From assembly GCA_963070105.1 (NCBI GenBank), contig OY718808.1, positions 434,001 through 498,000 of the forward strand: DNA of 64,000 bases. The letters are read 5' to 3'. Below the pieces are notes generated by a model. It worked only from the letters and a program-made list of their open reading frames with translations. It ran no database searches and was not told where the DNA came from. The position numbers were made by a program, and so were the translations under genes. This DNA is from Litomosoides sigmodontis. Taxonomy: Eukaryota; Nematoda; Chromadorea; Rhabditida; Onchocercidae. Of this stretch, positions 1-13,635 are shown one piece after another. The stretch's first letter is position 1. Each line of letters starts with the position of its first letter.

Positions 1-1356
1 TTGGACGAGAAAATCTTTTAATTAATAATATTTACTTTATTCTGCGTAAACTCTCGAAATAAATTATTGCTGCAAGTAAATATTGCCGATATATAGCAGT
101 AAATAAGTAAATAAACAGTAAGTAAGAGGCGGCGAGATTAAAAGCACAATAGATTGAAATTTCAAAATACAGTTTTCAAACTTCAAAATATCCTGCAATC
201 AAAGTATCAATTCCAGTTATTTTAGTGGAATGCTGTACAAAATTTGATTTTTAAATCTTCGATGAATTTATAACCGGTTAATTACATTTTTTCCATCGGT
301 CACTTTCACTACATGCGTAATTTATCTGTCCCTTCAAACATCACAAATGGAAAAAGATAATGTGATCGGTAAAAAATAATCGTCAGAATGGACGGAAATA
401 ATAAAATTCTCTAAACAAATTATCAATTTAAGTAAATGAATAGTTTTCACTTTTTTAAATAAATAATTTAATAATTAAATGTAAATTTTTCATTTTAAAA
501 TTCTCTAAATGGATTTTAGCAATCGAATATGCATCGATTTCTACGAACGTAACGCAAAACTATTTTTTCCGTTGAAGGAAAATCAAATAATAAACAAGGA
601 AAAAGAAAAACCCCGCGTAAAAAGAGAAAAGAAGGTAATGTGAAAATATTTTTCAAAATTTAGACTTCAAAGTTTGCAAGAAATTTCTTTTATTTTCATG
701 ATTTAACACAAAGCAAACATAAGTGGTAAAAAATAAACAGCGAAATATACAGTTGATGCTTAACATTGCTTAATCCTTATTAAATCTTCATTTTCAGCCA
801 AGCCTGTATTATCACGTAACACGTCACGTACCATGACGCCTTTTAAGCTTAAAAATAGTCATTATTAAAAGACTGCTTGAAAAGTGCACTTAAGACTTGG
901 TTGAAAAGTATTATTGGAAGAGAATAATCAAGAAATGTGTTAGTATTACATGAAGACACTTGAAACAAATAATTTGCTGGCACAATATTTGCTCATTTCG
1001 TAACGGTAGCCTTTCAAGGCTTGAAGCTACACATTATTACCGGTTAATTGCAATCGCGTTGGATTTAGGATGGAATTGTCATGCAAATTTGGCAATTTTG
1101 ATTTCATTCGCCGCTGCTCTAAAATCCTTGCATTATATTCATTTTCTTCTTGGTGACGGTTAGCAGTCATCGGGTCGAATAATTCAGTTGCGGAACAGTC
1201 TTCTGAAGGGCTTCGACGCATTCACTTTTCATCTCATTTAAACTTGCTAGTTATTCCATCAAATTCGAAATTTATAGAATATATTTGAAAAGCTAGAATC
1301 TTATCATTGAACAATTACGACAGAGAAAAAAATGATGCTCGTCTTTCAATTGAGAT
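1..1356. other. Noncoding region 3' of the Jagged-type gene
   Basis: AT-rich sequence with no open frame that resembles a protein exon on either strand. It probably contains the 3' UTR of the minus-strand Notch ligand, whose stop codon is at 1357-1359. Nothing else recognised. Confidence 0.5.
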
Positions 1357-4301
1357 TTATGAAAAAGAAGAAAAGTTACGTTTCAGTAAGTTAATGAACT
1401 GTTGGTTGCACGTTTTACGTGTTCCATCCGATGATGCATTTCTTCTGCTCTTTTCAAATTTGACTAGTGCCTGCGTAGCATAAACTTGATTAGGCTGCTT
1501 CACTTGCAATTCCAGAAGATTATTGTTGCTCAACAATTCCTCGCAGCTTTTCCGAGCACACAGACGAGGGTTCTTCACGACGGAAATGTTCAGAAGAATT
1601 AGAATTATCAGCAACAAAAGGCAAATAATGATGACAAGCATTTGTTTTGTTGTCAATGACGTGAAATTAGTTGTCGGCGATATTGCTGAAATGAAAAGCT
1701 AAATTATGAAAACTTGATAGTTTACTAAAAAATGAATGGAACATCGGATGGTCTCACGGGCATAATAAAAAGTAGTTTTAGCAAACCTTAAATGCATTCT
1801 GTGAACACTTAAATTTCACTTTTTCAATCTCATTATTGCACTTTTAACAAGCGCTCTTCAACGGCGTAATTTATACAATGAGTGTGCTTGAACACGAACC
1901 AGAATTTCGAAATGTTAAAATAGCATCCAACATAGGGTGTTCGCCTTCATCGTGATTATCATTATCGTCGATCTGAATAACTGCGGCAAGTATCTGGCTG
2001 ATCGTCAGACGACTGAGAATCCGATCCTTTAGGAAATTTTTTATCATCACAACGTTGGTTGGAAATTGTAGTGCGACCTAAGGAAAAACTATTTAAAGCC
2101 AATTCGAAACGGAGCATTTCAATCGATTTTGTTCACTTTCAAATATATTTTGAAAATCCAGTGCTTTCTAGTTCTCGTCACTCATCATTCCTGTCATCTT
2201 CTACACATTTTCCTTGGACATATCCGACAACACTTGCATGGCTTTATCATGGAGCCGAGGGATTAGAATTTGTAAAAAAAGCAGTGCATGACATATGTCG
2301 CAAGCCATCTTGACGACATTTAGTTAATTTCAACAAACTAAAGAATCAAACACTCACAAGGTCCACTCGCACTCTGTTAGCCATTATCAATTTACAGTCG
2401 AACCCGACATGTGTAATATTTGAGCCATTAGCGTCTAATAGCAGATGAAAGCAAACATCACCTGATGTTGTTCCCTGTAGAAATTTGAAATCAGAAAAGC
2501 TTTCAACTTCGGTTGACTCCATTTACAGCGGAAGATGCAAAACGAAAATTAAAAATTTACATATCCTCTCCTAACAGGTGGAAAAAATCTTTTATAAAAA
2601 ATTTTTTTTGGTGGAATAACAGTGATCATTAACCAAGCAGTTGTTGTCTTAATATAAGATTTCGAAATTTAGCAAACAACTAAAAAAAACAATACAATTT
2701 GAATTACCGGTAATAAATTGTCGATATCGAATTCAAGATACATTCGTGCGCATCCCTGCATATTTTGATTACCATCATCTAGACGTTCACGACAAATGCG
2801 CCGCGCTGTTTCACTGCTTATTTGCAGCAATGAAAGACATCGACCACGAGGATAATAGCACTTCTCTTTCAGACACTCATCTTCCGCAACGATAACGCAG
2901 TGCTGCAAGCACGTTGCGTCAAATACAAGAAATTAAGCTTCATAATATTTTAAATGTAAACTTTACGTTCCGTGTTCTTGCCTTCAACGTATGCATTAAT
3001 TAATTCGTTTAATAATTTTTAAATGGCGAGCAGGTGAAGCACCCCACACACCTGGTCTTTCGGACATATAGCAGAATTCTCGAAGTTAGAATTATTATGG
3101 GAGCAGTCGCGCGGTTCGCATTTCTTCTCCGAACAAACTATGTCGCCCTGCAACACTTCCTCTTCATTGGAATTGTTGTGTATGCCTGAATATGTCACAT
3201 GCGCACATAAGAAACGGAAGATGAAAAACGGAGCGATCGAACCTTTTGGCACATACAGTGCCGACAATCAACTGTAGTCCAGCTGAATCCGGCTGCCATG
3301 TATTCCGAGTTCGATAACTTGCAACTTCCTGGTTGAAATGAGTGTTGAAAATGAATTGCAATTGTGAGATACAATTTCTGAGGCACTCATCTAATAGTAT
3401 GTTAGAATTTTCAAATCCGAAAGTGACATACACACACAGATACGCTTAACGTATCAGTCCGTTTATCGACCAGTCAGTATGAATTAATGAGCAGCTAGCA
3501 TCTGTTTCTGATCTAATTTCATGTGAATTAAATTTAAACAAAGAATTGAATCAAAAAAAGCGATGATTTTATAATCAATTGCTGTACTGAATATCAGAAA
3601 TTGGAAGTTACCATCAACTGGATTATCCTTATCCACACGATGCTCGCAATGGTCACCGTAATGGGTTACGTCGCAATAGCACATATATTTCTTTTCGGAA
3701 TTCAACACTTTGCATTCTCCATACTTACCGCAATTTACCGTAGCACATGGATCTAACTGTAAAAGTGTTGTGTAAATATGTTCATATCTTCACAGTAGTA
3801 ATTTTCACAGTAGTAGTAATTTAGAGGTATTAATGATCTGCCGAAATACCAATTACCTTAATTTCACAATTTTGTCCACGAAAACCGTCTGTGCAGTTGC
3901 AGTAGTAATAGTTTTGCAATCCTCCACTTGAGCATTTGCCACCATTCAAACATGGCGAATTATGAAAACAGTAATCTAAATCTCTGAAATCCACATTATC
4001 ATGAATACATGCAACTCATCATCCATTTATTCATCGGATGTTCTTTTTTTACTTCGGAAATCCAATTTTTTGACGGATTGAAGTTTCTTTTAACAACTGA
4101 AAGTTTGATAATGTAAGAGAAGAAAGAAGAAAAAACCGCAGTTAACCTATCGCAATACGTTCCACCCCAGTTTTTCTCACAAATACATTCGTTAGGTTTA
4201 ATACAATAGCCATGTTGGCAACCATCCTGCGGTTTACAACGATCACAGCTATTACCTTGCCATCCATTGCGGCACCTTGATAGGTTAATTATAAATCACT
4301 T

Positions 4302-4350
<49 letters not shown>

Positions 4351-7300
4351 GCATGTATATTTCAAAACTATTTAACAATTTCAAAAGATAGACTGATAAT
4401 TGGAATGAGTTAGTTTTAGTTATCTATCTAAGAAGAGCATTGTTTCCCTTGGTATCACTGAGTACACTCTACCGGCGCTCGTATATTATTTGCTGCAATA
4501 AGACATACGTGTAAAGTAATGATCTGTGTGAAGTAATTCCACTAAATATAAAATTACTTAATGTACCGCAAAAAGAGGCGAGTTATACGTACTTGCATAT
4601 TCCCGGTGAAATGCAATATCCATTAACACATCCATTGGCGCAAATTGGGTCATCACAATTCTGTCCACTCCAGCCATCTTCGCATAAACGTCGACCATCC
4701 GGTGAACATTTGAAATGAAAACTGTAATTTACGATGATTAAGAAAAACTAAAGAAAGAATTAAAATATTTGAAATTGAAGGAACGTTCGTAAAGAAATAA
4801 TAAACTTGAAAAATTAATGATTGGAATTCGTTAAATTGCTTATTGGAGCAATGAACGGAACGACCTTCCAATGTTCGGACTACAGAAGATGGCACATTCC
4901 TGTCCATAGTAGTTCTTCCCACACTCCACTTTCACATCGTATTCTATTTTTGTCTCGCCTTTCTCCTGCAAATTATGCAGCACATTTTACAGCATATTTT
5001 AACTTACAATTAATTCCCAGTGAAATGGAGTTCACAGGAATTTCAAAATTTCCATCAATTTCTACTGTTTGCTTATCCTCAATTCTGAAATTATCATAAA
5101 AGAGCATTTGATTAATTTCTGCCAAATATTTCAACTTCAGCCGTTTTTAATAGCATCATCAACTGAAGAAGCCATCGATTTGAGGTGTCTGTTATGGCAA
5201 TGAAGCGGACGTACCTCAATAATTCTCAGTACATCGCTGGATGGCAGTAATTGCAGGAAATTCTCTGAGCGAAACATAATCGCTTTGTTCGGCTCATGTC
5301 GCATCTCAACCAAAAGTGAAACATTCTGAAACGAAAGGGAAAATCTTTTAAAACTTCAAAATTTCTTTTCATCAATGAACGGTATTGCTTATTTGGTCAA
5401 CACATCTTTCATCATTCGTCATAATTCAAACCTTTTCCAATAAAGGCCTTGCGCTTAAGAATTTTTCGAGGTGAAAGTTCATTTCGAAACGAAACTAATT
5501 TACCTGTTGCTAAATGTGCTGCTCGACAGAGAGAGAGAGAGAGAGAAAGAGAGAGTGCTAAGTAAGTACAAAATAATGAAAAACAAACGAGCAAGTAGAC
5601 GAAGAAATAATGTGGAATAAATTTCAAAACTCGGCACGCAAAAGTTTTATTTTAGCTCAGAAACTTCTCGCTTGTTTTCCATTTGTCAATATGTAAACTA
5701 AAGGCTTTTGCCAAGAACGCTTCATCGATGCTGATGGAAAGACAGTAATCAATTTAATTTAACTCCCTCAATTAACACTCATTGATAACTGTGAAATAGG
5801 TCTTTTCCGTATTCTGTCAAGCTAAAGCACTCTCCTGATTTAAGAATTTTAAATGAAATTCTTAAATATTTACTGTTAGACTATTCGCAACTGTGATTGA
5901 TAATGTCGTCTTTGTTATTCAAAAAAAGTTTCATTTAAAGAGGGAACTTTTCAAAAAGTTTACATTTGTAGTATTTGAAAGTAATTAGTTTGAAAGACCA
6001 GAGGCGTCTCTCAGTTGTTTTCCAAATTGCTTAATTTACCTCAATTACATCAGTCCTCACCTCTCTTCATATTTTACAATATGTAGCATAAGCTAATAAG
6101 TGATGCAAGCTGTACGACTGCTGGCCATGACGCAACACGTTTACATTGGAAAAAGTAAATGTACCGGCAAATTACTGTCCGGTAATTTGGTGCATTCAGC
6201 CAGGCAGATGTCCAGTTTCTCTGTCTGTCCACGCTTGTTTCACCCAACCCTTCAACGACGATGGCACCACATTTTAACATTTCATCCCTAAACAGCTGCA
6301 CTTGTTGAGCTTCGATCTTTTCCGGTTCACTACTCACTTCACGACGTTTATTCAAAGCTATAGGAGAAGTAGCTTAATTTAATTCAGCAAGAGACCACTG
6401 TAGCCATCCACTTTTGAAAGGACACCACTGCAGAATTTCTAATCAGTTAATCAACAAAGATTATGCAACAAAAATAAAACTTTTTGTCCATTATTAATGA
6501 AAAAAGAAAATGAAAGTCGAACAGACTCGAACAATTCACAGTTTTTCTTCCTCCCTATAACCATAATCAATTTGAAGAATTTTAAACTGTGAAAACTTTT
6601 TTCGAACTAATAATGTATCGCTTTTTCTCATAAAATTTAGGCCGAAAAAGAGAGAAAATGACAGATGGCGAGAAGTTGTTAGTGTTAGTGGGAAAAAAGA
6701 AACTGAGAATTTTACGCTTCCCTCCTTCTTCATTTTCATACTTATACCACGTGCATATTGTTTTTGAAGGGGAAATATTTTGATATAAGTCACTGCAAAT
6801 AAGACAATTTCCGTTTTCAGAAGTTTTCCGGAAAGGGACATTTTGACTTCATTTTGACTCAGAGAAGAGTGTACGATGAATTATGAGTGATGCAATGAAT
6901 GAGCTAAATTCAGCCCTTACGTTCAAAATAATTCCATCAGTGTGGGCAGCTTTCACCACCCTGAAATTTATCCATCCTAATTCGTGAGCGCACACCTCGT
7001 ACTGCTAGCCATTGTTGACAGCAGCTGTGACACACCGACCTCTCGTTTTTATTACAGCACACTTTCACACTTATCAATGCACCTGCTTTTCTCTTTTCTT
7101 AGGATGGATGGTAAATCAATCAGTTTCCGTTCTTTTTAAATACCAAAAAATTTGTCAAAATATTTTGAATTTTAATACGAAGAAGTCGTACAGATATGTT
7201 CGTAAAAATTAATTGAATGCCTGACGCATCTCACACGTAGCAATTATCCCTTTGTACTACAGCACCACCACCACAGTAATATATCATCGCATGTGTTGTA

Positions 7301-10300
7301 TTGCTATGTGTCACCTTAAGATTGTATTTGGCAACGATAATTGACTGTTTTCCTGTCTGATTTATCTGATCTTTTCCGCAGGCATTGGGGAATTTGTCAA
7401 ATTTCGTTTCTCATCTAATTAACTGTTAAATAAAAATTTGAACATCCTTGTTTTGAAAGAAAAAGAAGGGAAAACCTCTCACTCTATCCACATTACTACT
7501 ACTGCAACGATTACTTCTGTTCCAATTCTGCTTGAGCTGCAGCTGTTGCAAATTTGCATGCATGGAAGGTGCAAGTCGTACATTAATTCAGATGGACAGA
7601 GAGAATGGAAGAAAAAGAAAAAAATCGTCGTTTTCTTTAAAGAATAGACCTATTAAAATGGGTTCATCGCACGTGTTCCAAATTATTGTACTAAGAGATG
7701 TTATGTAACAGAAAAATTTCGATCGTTTTTTTCCTCCAAATGAATTGAAATTTTTTTTTCACAATGTGGCACCTGTGCGTTAAACAAAGCAGCACTTTAT
7801 TAGCGCACTATGGTGTTGTAAGACTAGCCCATTTAAGAGAAGAAAGACCAGTAGATCTGATGTTTCGCTACGAAGGTCTTTTAAAAGCGAAACGAAAGAA
7901 TTTAATTGGAAATAAAAAAGAGTAACACTGATAACAATTAACAATTAACACACCTATTATCTATCAGTACTGAGGGATGATCTTTTCAGTTTCAGCACGA
8001 TGAAAACGGGATTTTTCCTCATTACTACTTTTAATTTTTCTCCAAGGCTTCTTACTGTTTAACTGTTATTATGCAATAATCAAATTACTTCCTCATGAAG
8101 TGGAATGTATGAAATAATTAGATTGACCATTAACAGTCCTGTTTATTCAACAACACTTAAATTGGTTTAAAAATTTACTAATACAACAAAGGCAAGCTGA
8201 AACCACTTCTAATAAGGTTAGATTTTATTTTCTCTCTCTCTCTCTCTCCACTTTAGGCTGATGAAATATAGTAGGCATTTAATTTTCCGCCTCTTCATTC
8301 CGACATTCTTTTTGGTATAATTTTATTGTCAAAAAATAAGCAAAAAATGTAAAGCATAGGAGGAAACAAGCAGTCATGGAATGTTTGAGGAGAGGAGTGG
8401 GATGTTCCATCTGCGCAATTACTCCTTCACCTCATTGCTGACCACTAAGCGTCATTCATTCAACGCCATGAGTGATTGTTTTTCCAATTAATACACAACG
8501 GTAAATTACAGTTAATTATCTCGTAAATTGGAGCGATCGAGGTGATGCCATATTCGAAATGCCATTACTATGAGGATGGTTTGATATCTGGATGACCCTT
8601 GCCGGCCGTTAGCTAGCCCGACAATATGGCACCTAATTTTATGACCAATAAGGCAAACAGTTTGAAAATGATACTTCTTTTTCTCGAAAATTTGGTACTA
8701 GGAAAGTAATTCCCAAAGCAAATTATTACATCTAAAAATTATGAAAATTTTGAAAAAGAAATAAAAAAACCGATTGATTTTATGGTCATTTCTTCCCATT
8801 CCCATTAATATACCCTACAGTTTAATGAGTTATATAGAAGGGTACAGGTGCTCAACAGAAGTACATTGCAATTTTCGGCACCACAAAGTCGGTAAAGGAC
8901 ATCTTCACCCTTACATCCTTTACCTTCCCATTCAATCCGTCTGACAGCCACTCCTTTATCTTCGGAGGGTTTCGTTCCTTTTCGAAATTTGAATAGACAA
9001 CTCTCTAGTTGTTTTGCTCACTCAAAAAAAGCTAAAGAAGAAAAACGAAGCGAAAAGCTTCCACTTCACTGTAATCGTTGTTAAAGCGAAAAAAGAGCTA
9101 TACAATAATGGTAAATCCAAACAACGAAAAAAATTCTTGGGCAGACTTCTTTAATTAGTAAAAACTTCTTACTTATGCTAGCTTCAAACAGTTCTATCTT
9201 TATTTTAAAACTTTGAAAAGTAGAATAATTTTTTAAACACTGCACTGCTAACACTAATTGCATTTATTGGAAGGATAAATTTGATAGAGAATTCGGAATG
9301 AGTAAGCTTGTCATCCAGGCTTTCCTTAAATCTAGCACTTCTGTTGTTTGTTACCAAATTCTGCTTAATCTAAATATTCCCACTGTCACATAATTTTTTT
9401 CGTAAAACATATTTGTGTTATTTTTTTTCGAAATAATTCCGCCAGACATTTGTTTCCACTCTGAATAATTTGTTCAGAGATCCCTCGTTGGTGGGGAGGG
9501 GATGAGAAGTGGGAAAGGAAGGATGGATCGTAGCAGCAAGCAAGCAAGCAGGATCCGACGAGTAGCAAATTGGAGAGAGAGAGAGGGAGAGAGAGAGAGA
9601 GAGAGAGTCGATGAGTGGTGAGTGGGCAGTGAAAAGCAAGACATTGAAAAATTGGCTTTGCTATGCGCGACAAACCCGGAAATGGTCAAAAAAGTTGAGG
9701 GGAAGAACGGTAATCATTGGCACCGCATCACACCGCAATGAGCACCGCAGTGCAGCTGAAGGAGACGACAAAAAAAGAGATGGCTCGTTCGTAGTTTGGC
9801 GGAGAGCACTTTATCTGTGCCTGTGCACGAGGCTTAATTCATTCATTTTTTCAACTGCTAGCCAGCGTGAGGAACGTCGCTATTGCAGTAGGAATGATTT
9901 GCGATTTACTCAGTCTCACTATATCTGTCGCAGTAAACAACAACGGCCCATCGTCGCAAATTAATTAAACACTCAAACATATGCCAACAACTGCAAAATG
10001 CGTGCGCCATTTACATAATTTTGGCATAAAACTTTCAAGAATGATTCATCAGTGAGCCAAGGTGCATGCGTGCACTGGCACAATTAAATAATACTGTGTT
10101 GACTGATTTAAAATTTGATTTATAACTTCCGATGGAAATGTTGACGAGCAATGCGAACCCAATGGTAAAGTAATTTCTCCTGCAAATCACTTTCCTATTC
10201 CCACGTTGAGCATTGTAAGAATTGTAAAATTTTTCATTTTTTTGAAACAGTGTAAAAGAACATGTCACTTTTTGCAAATGCTCGAAGGAACGATGAGGTG

Positions 10301-13300
10301 TTGTTGGTAATTGCAGATATCAGACGATATAGCAAGTAAATGGTGCCAATGTAGAGGTACGCACCGAAACTAACAACGAATACCACCAAAGATATCTCTC
10401 ATCGACGGCACAAAAACTTCACACGATTAATTTTAAAAGCAAGCACTGCTAATCTCACAAGTGATTGGCGTAATGTGAAGCATGAAGTTGAAAAAGTAAA
10501 AGAAATTTTTGTAAACCTTTACTGGCCATCGAACATCAAATGGTATGCTAACGTTGTAGTTACTTAACAGCCGTGTGCCAGCGATAACCCGTGAATTGTG
10601 GTGTAGTAGGGAGCAATCACGATGGTACTTCCGGTGCTCGAATCCAACACCAACGCATATGTGCACGTACATCTGGCACTGACATTCTCTTTCCGGATGA
10701 CCTGAAAGGATTTATCAGTGTAGAAAACTTTCTCACAGAAATATTTTAGGCGAAAGCTTTATTTCACCGATAATCGCCAGGGTAACGTGCATTTGATGAA
10801 ATACTTGCGTATGCATTTATCGACTTCATCTGAATATATTTCCGCTGAACTTTTCAAGTGTTATACATTCAATTGAAATCACTGGTTCAAAGTTCATCGA
10901 AAATATTGCTCAGAAAAATTCATTACCTGCTTGGCAACAAATTCCGTACCCTTGCGTTTTATCAAATTGAAATTCTTTTAGCGTAAATGTTACAAAACCT
11001 GAGCTGTCGGTAGGTTTAGCCTGAAAAGAGAGATGTTTTACTTTGTTAAATTATCATTCTTATATTTCTGTAATCAATTCTTACAAAGTCGATAAAAGAG
11101 ACATTTAGCAAAATGGTAATATGTTATATTTGGCACAAATTATGATAAAAAGTATTATAAGTACCAACGTGTTCAGCTTAGCTAATTACGACGAAGTTAA
11201 ATTCATTCCTTGGAAGAATAAATTTGAAGTAAATGTGATCAATTAGCCTTTCAGTTACCTTTACAAGCATTCATTCCTACTTTGTGCAAATAAAATTATG
11301 CATGCATTAATTTTAATTTGCTCTTTTGTTGATTTCAACTACAAACAAGAAAGCTCCCTCTTCCAACATGTCGTAAATGACTGGCCTTTGACCCAATTGT
11401 GTAAGTTGCAATTGAAAAGCTTAGTGAAACAAAAAGATGAATATGTTTGTCGTGGTATAATAATAATGCGACAGATTAGGTGTATTGTATGCTAAGTACA
11501 GGCACTCGAAGATGGAAAAACATATGTTAAGCACACGCGTCGCTAAGTGCCCTTTCCAGGATATGTCAGAGGTACGACATCATCTGTTGTTGGCACTACG
11601 GGAGTAATAGTGAGAAGGGATTTTGTCGGCCTGAACTATCGCTCCGTCTTCTGTAACTTTTGCAAGCAACAAAATAATGGGAATATTTCCAAGAATAAAA
11701 TTGAAATTTTAGCAGAATTGGGAGGAGAGATGGAAAGGGGGAAATTTTTTAATTTTCAAGTCAGCCTTTGTGAATGAGTGGAGTGGAATTTATCTCGTCA
11801 GACTTGTTTATTTCGCAAATATCAGTTTAAGGTTAGAAAAAAAATTTTTTTGCCGCTAATTTTCAGTACAAAGAAAGAGGGGGTTTTGTATGGTTAGATT
11901 AAGTGGAAATCATAAAAGTATGCACCGACAAGATTAATGGATCTGAAAACAAAAAATGATACAATAAATGAAAGGAACTTGAGGAGATAAGAGAAGCGAT
12001 AGGAACAGTAAATTGTTTTGTATAAACATGGATTTTACGGCTCTCCATGATTAATCACCGGCTACGGTACTCTCTTCACAAATGACGCCATGATGAGGAA
12101 ATCAATTTGAACGAAATCATCTTCTTTTAATTTCAGCACGAGAGACAATGAATGGAAATTTGTGAAATTGCAATTGCCAATGAAATGACCCGTTCCATTA
12201 CAAATTGAAATTTTAATGACTTGTAAGAAAATTTTGAACATTTTAAATCTTGATTAGCATTGTCCAAAAAACACTGTTGGCAAAACAAGTAGAATTAGTA
12301 ATCTTAATTTGCCGTAATTAATTCTAAATAAGAATGAAGTGTGAAATGAATGGATCTTAATGTGCAAAGAAAAGCAGAATAAAAGCTTTCGAAGATGAAA
12401 CGATCGTTGTGGATGAAATTGCAGAAAATACTTGAAATTGACATTTGTTTGATGGATTGACAAGATATGGTTGGAAGTTTTTTTGCTGTTGCTCTTCACT
12501 GTCCTTTCTTCACGAACTTTTCCTCTGCTTTTTTTGTGACCAATGATCCATTTGAGTGCTATTGAAGTGCCTCGGTTAAAACAAGAGAGTATGCGTTCTG
12601 ACTTTTCCGAGTTATCACGAGAGACTTATAAATCAGAATTATAAATGATAATTTGAAAAGAGTTGGCGTTTAAAATCTTAATTTGAAACATTATAGTAAG
12701 GCAATGAATAATAATGAAAAAAGATGCGGCAGAGAACTGCCTTCAAATGGAGTATTAAATAAGGAATTATTCGCAGTATCTGACAATGCAAGTATTTAAT
12801 TTGTCTGCTTTGACCTAAGAAGGACCTAATAATTCGCAAGAAACTATAAAATTGGCAGACTCTTTCCACGTGATTCTTTTCAGTTAAAATTTGTGTTTTC
12901 ATTAAATACTTCTTTTTTTGAAAAATTCGTGGACTTCGCAGTATTTACAAGGAATTCATTATGATCAATAGCATTATCGTCATCGAGCAGCAAAGTCAAT
13001 AAATCACAGAATTTATTATCAATCCCTTTTTTTAAAGCATACAACTTAACCTTCCTAATGCTTTGAGTCAGATAAATTAAATTAGAAAACGGTAAACATA
13101 CAAGAACAATACTTCTAATCAACTAATGAATTCATCTGTTTTGGGAAAAGTAGAGAGCAATTAGTTATTGTTAAATTTTGCAACATAAATTTAATTTTTT
13201 AGTTATTTGCAACTAATTTTGTTGCCAAAGTTGGAAAAAGAATGTAAATAAAATTAATTTCTTCTCTTTGAATTTTGAATTACAACTACATGTTTTCGGC

Positions 13301-13635
13301 ATTTCAATTGCTTTATTCCGAATTCAAAATCTTTTGACCGTAACTAAAGCACCTCAATCATATAATTAGTGCTCTCCAGAAATATTCTCAGTTTAGAAAT
13401 CTAACAGTTTGTAAGAATAACTTTAAACGCTACAATGGGATGATACAAAGGGAAGAAATTTGTAGGATACCGTAATCATCGAAGCAGACATTAAGTAAGG
13501 ACAAATTGCAGTAAATGCTTAATTAAGCAACAACAAAGAATTTTCTATCAGTTGAATAACAAGAAGGAAGAGTTGTACCGTAAACAGTGTGAAAGCGACC
13601 AGATGGAAAATGCGAAAGTTGTTCGCTGATAACAT
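1357..13635 (-). CDS. JAG: Jagged/Serrate-type DSL Notch ligand, 16 exons
   Basis: Membrane ligand for Notch receptors. Phase-compatible exons from the 3' end: 1357-1685, 1900-2077, 2358-2474, 2708-2902, 3052-3147, 3243-3328, 3612-3756, 3857-3983, 4147-4275, 4593-4721, 4865-4958, 5008-5077, 5215-5325, 10523-10701, 10927-11020, and a probable signal-peptide exon 13579-13635 (weakest); about 711 aa. In order: MNNL domain ([17 protein letters not shown], then IPFDVRWP), DSL domain ([25 protein letters not shown]), four EGF repeats ([33 protein letters not shown]), a VWC-like cysteine region ([26 protein letters not shown]), the Jagged-specific C-terminal region ([20 protein letters not shown]), a membrane segment ([17 protein letters not shown]) and a tail of about 77 residues. 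Vertebrate Jagged and fly Serrate have 14-16 EGFs, so this one is strongly reduced. Domain order separates it from Delta. The acceptor of the DSL exon (4958) and the donor at 1900 are chosen by phase and are less certain. Confidence 0.88.
4303..4350. repeat. (TA)n dinucleotide repeat in a Jagged intron
   Basis: About 48 bases of alternating T and A with one interruption, lying in the intron between the exons that encode EGF1 and EGF2 of the Notch ligand, just upstream (in gene orientation) of the acceptor at 4275. Length is likely to vary between individuals. Confidence 0.95.
5527..5555. repeat. (GA)n tract
   Basis: Nearly pure GA dinucleotide run with one GAAA interruption, inside the long Jagged intron. 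Open frames across it translate to Ser-Leu runs and are not genes. Confidence 0.95.
8230..8248. repeat. (TC)n tract
   Basis: Short TC dinucleotide run in the long Jagged intron. Confidence 0.9.
9571..9607. repeat. (GA)n tract
   Basis: GA dinucleotide run with one GGGA interruption, following a CAAGCAAGCAAGC tetranucleotide repeat at about 9537. It gives three overlapping Ser-Leu-rich false open frames on the minus strand. Confidence 0.95.
11021..13578 (-). other. Probable first intron of the Notch ligand
   Basis: Lies between the well supported MNNL exon at 10927-11020 (acceptor TTTTCAG, phase 0) and the candidate signal-peptide exon at 13579-13635 (donor ACG|GTACAA, phase 0). If another exon supplies the signal peptide the boundary moves. 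No other gene seen. Confidence 0.4.

Larger units (their letters stand above)
5326..10522 (-). other. 5.2 kb intron inside the MNNL domain of the Notch ligand
   Basis: Donor after RWP at 10523/10522 (GTAAAG) and acceptor before NVSLLVE at 5326/5325 (TTTCAG), both in phase 0. It is about ten times longer than most introns here and holds several GA/CT tracts (5527-5555, 8230-8248, 9571-9607). No exon of another gene was found in it on either strand. First-intron-like size suggests room for enhancers, but nothing specific can be pointed to. Confidence 0.8.

Noticed and set aside
6074..6355. Minus-strand open frame first considered as the MNNL exon of the Notch ligand, because it lies upstream of the DSL exons and contains a CLAEC-like string
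   Set aside because: The exons at 10523-10701 and 10927-11020 match the MNNL domain clearly and join in exact phase to 5215-5325, so this frame lies within an intron.
9386..9689. Three overlapping Ser-Leu-rich minus-strand open frames
   Set aside because: They are translations of the (GA)n tract at 9571-9607.
9611..9964. 117-codon plus-strand open frame inside the long Jagged intron
   Set aside because: It has no domain, signal or hydrophobic pattern, starts within a GA repeat and is on the strand opposite to the host gene; length is compatible with chance.
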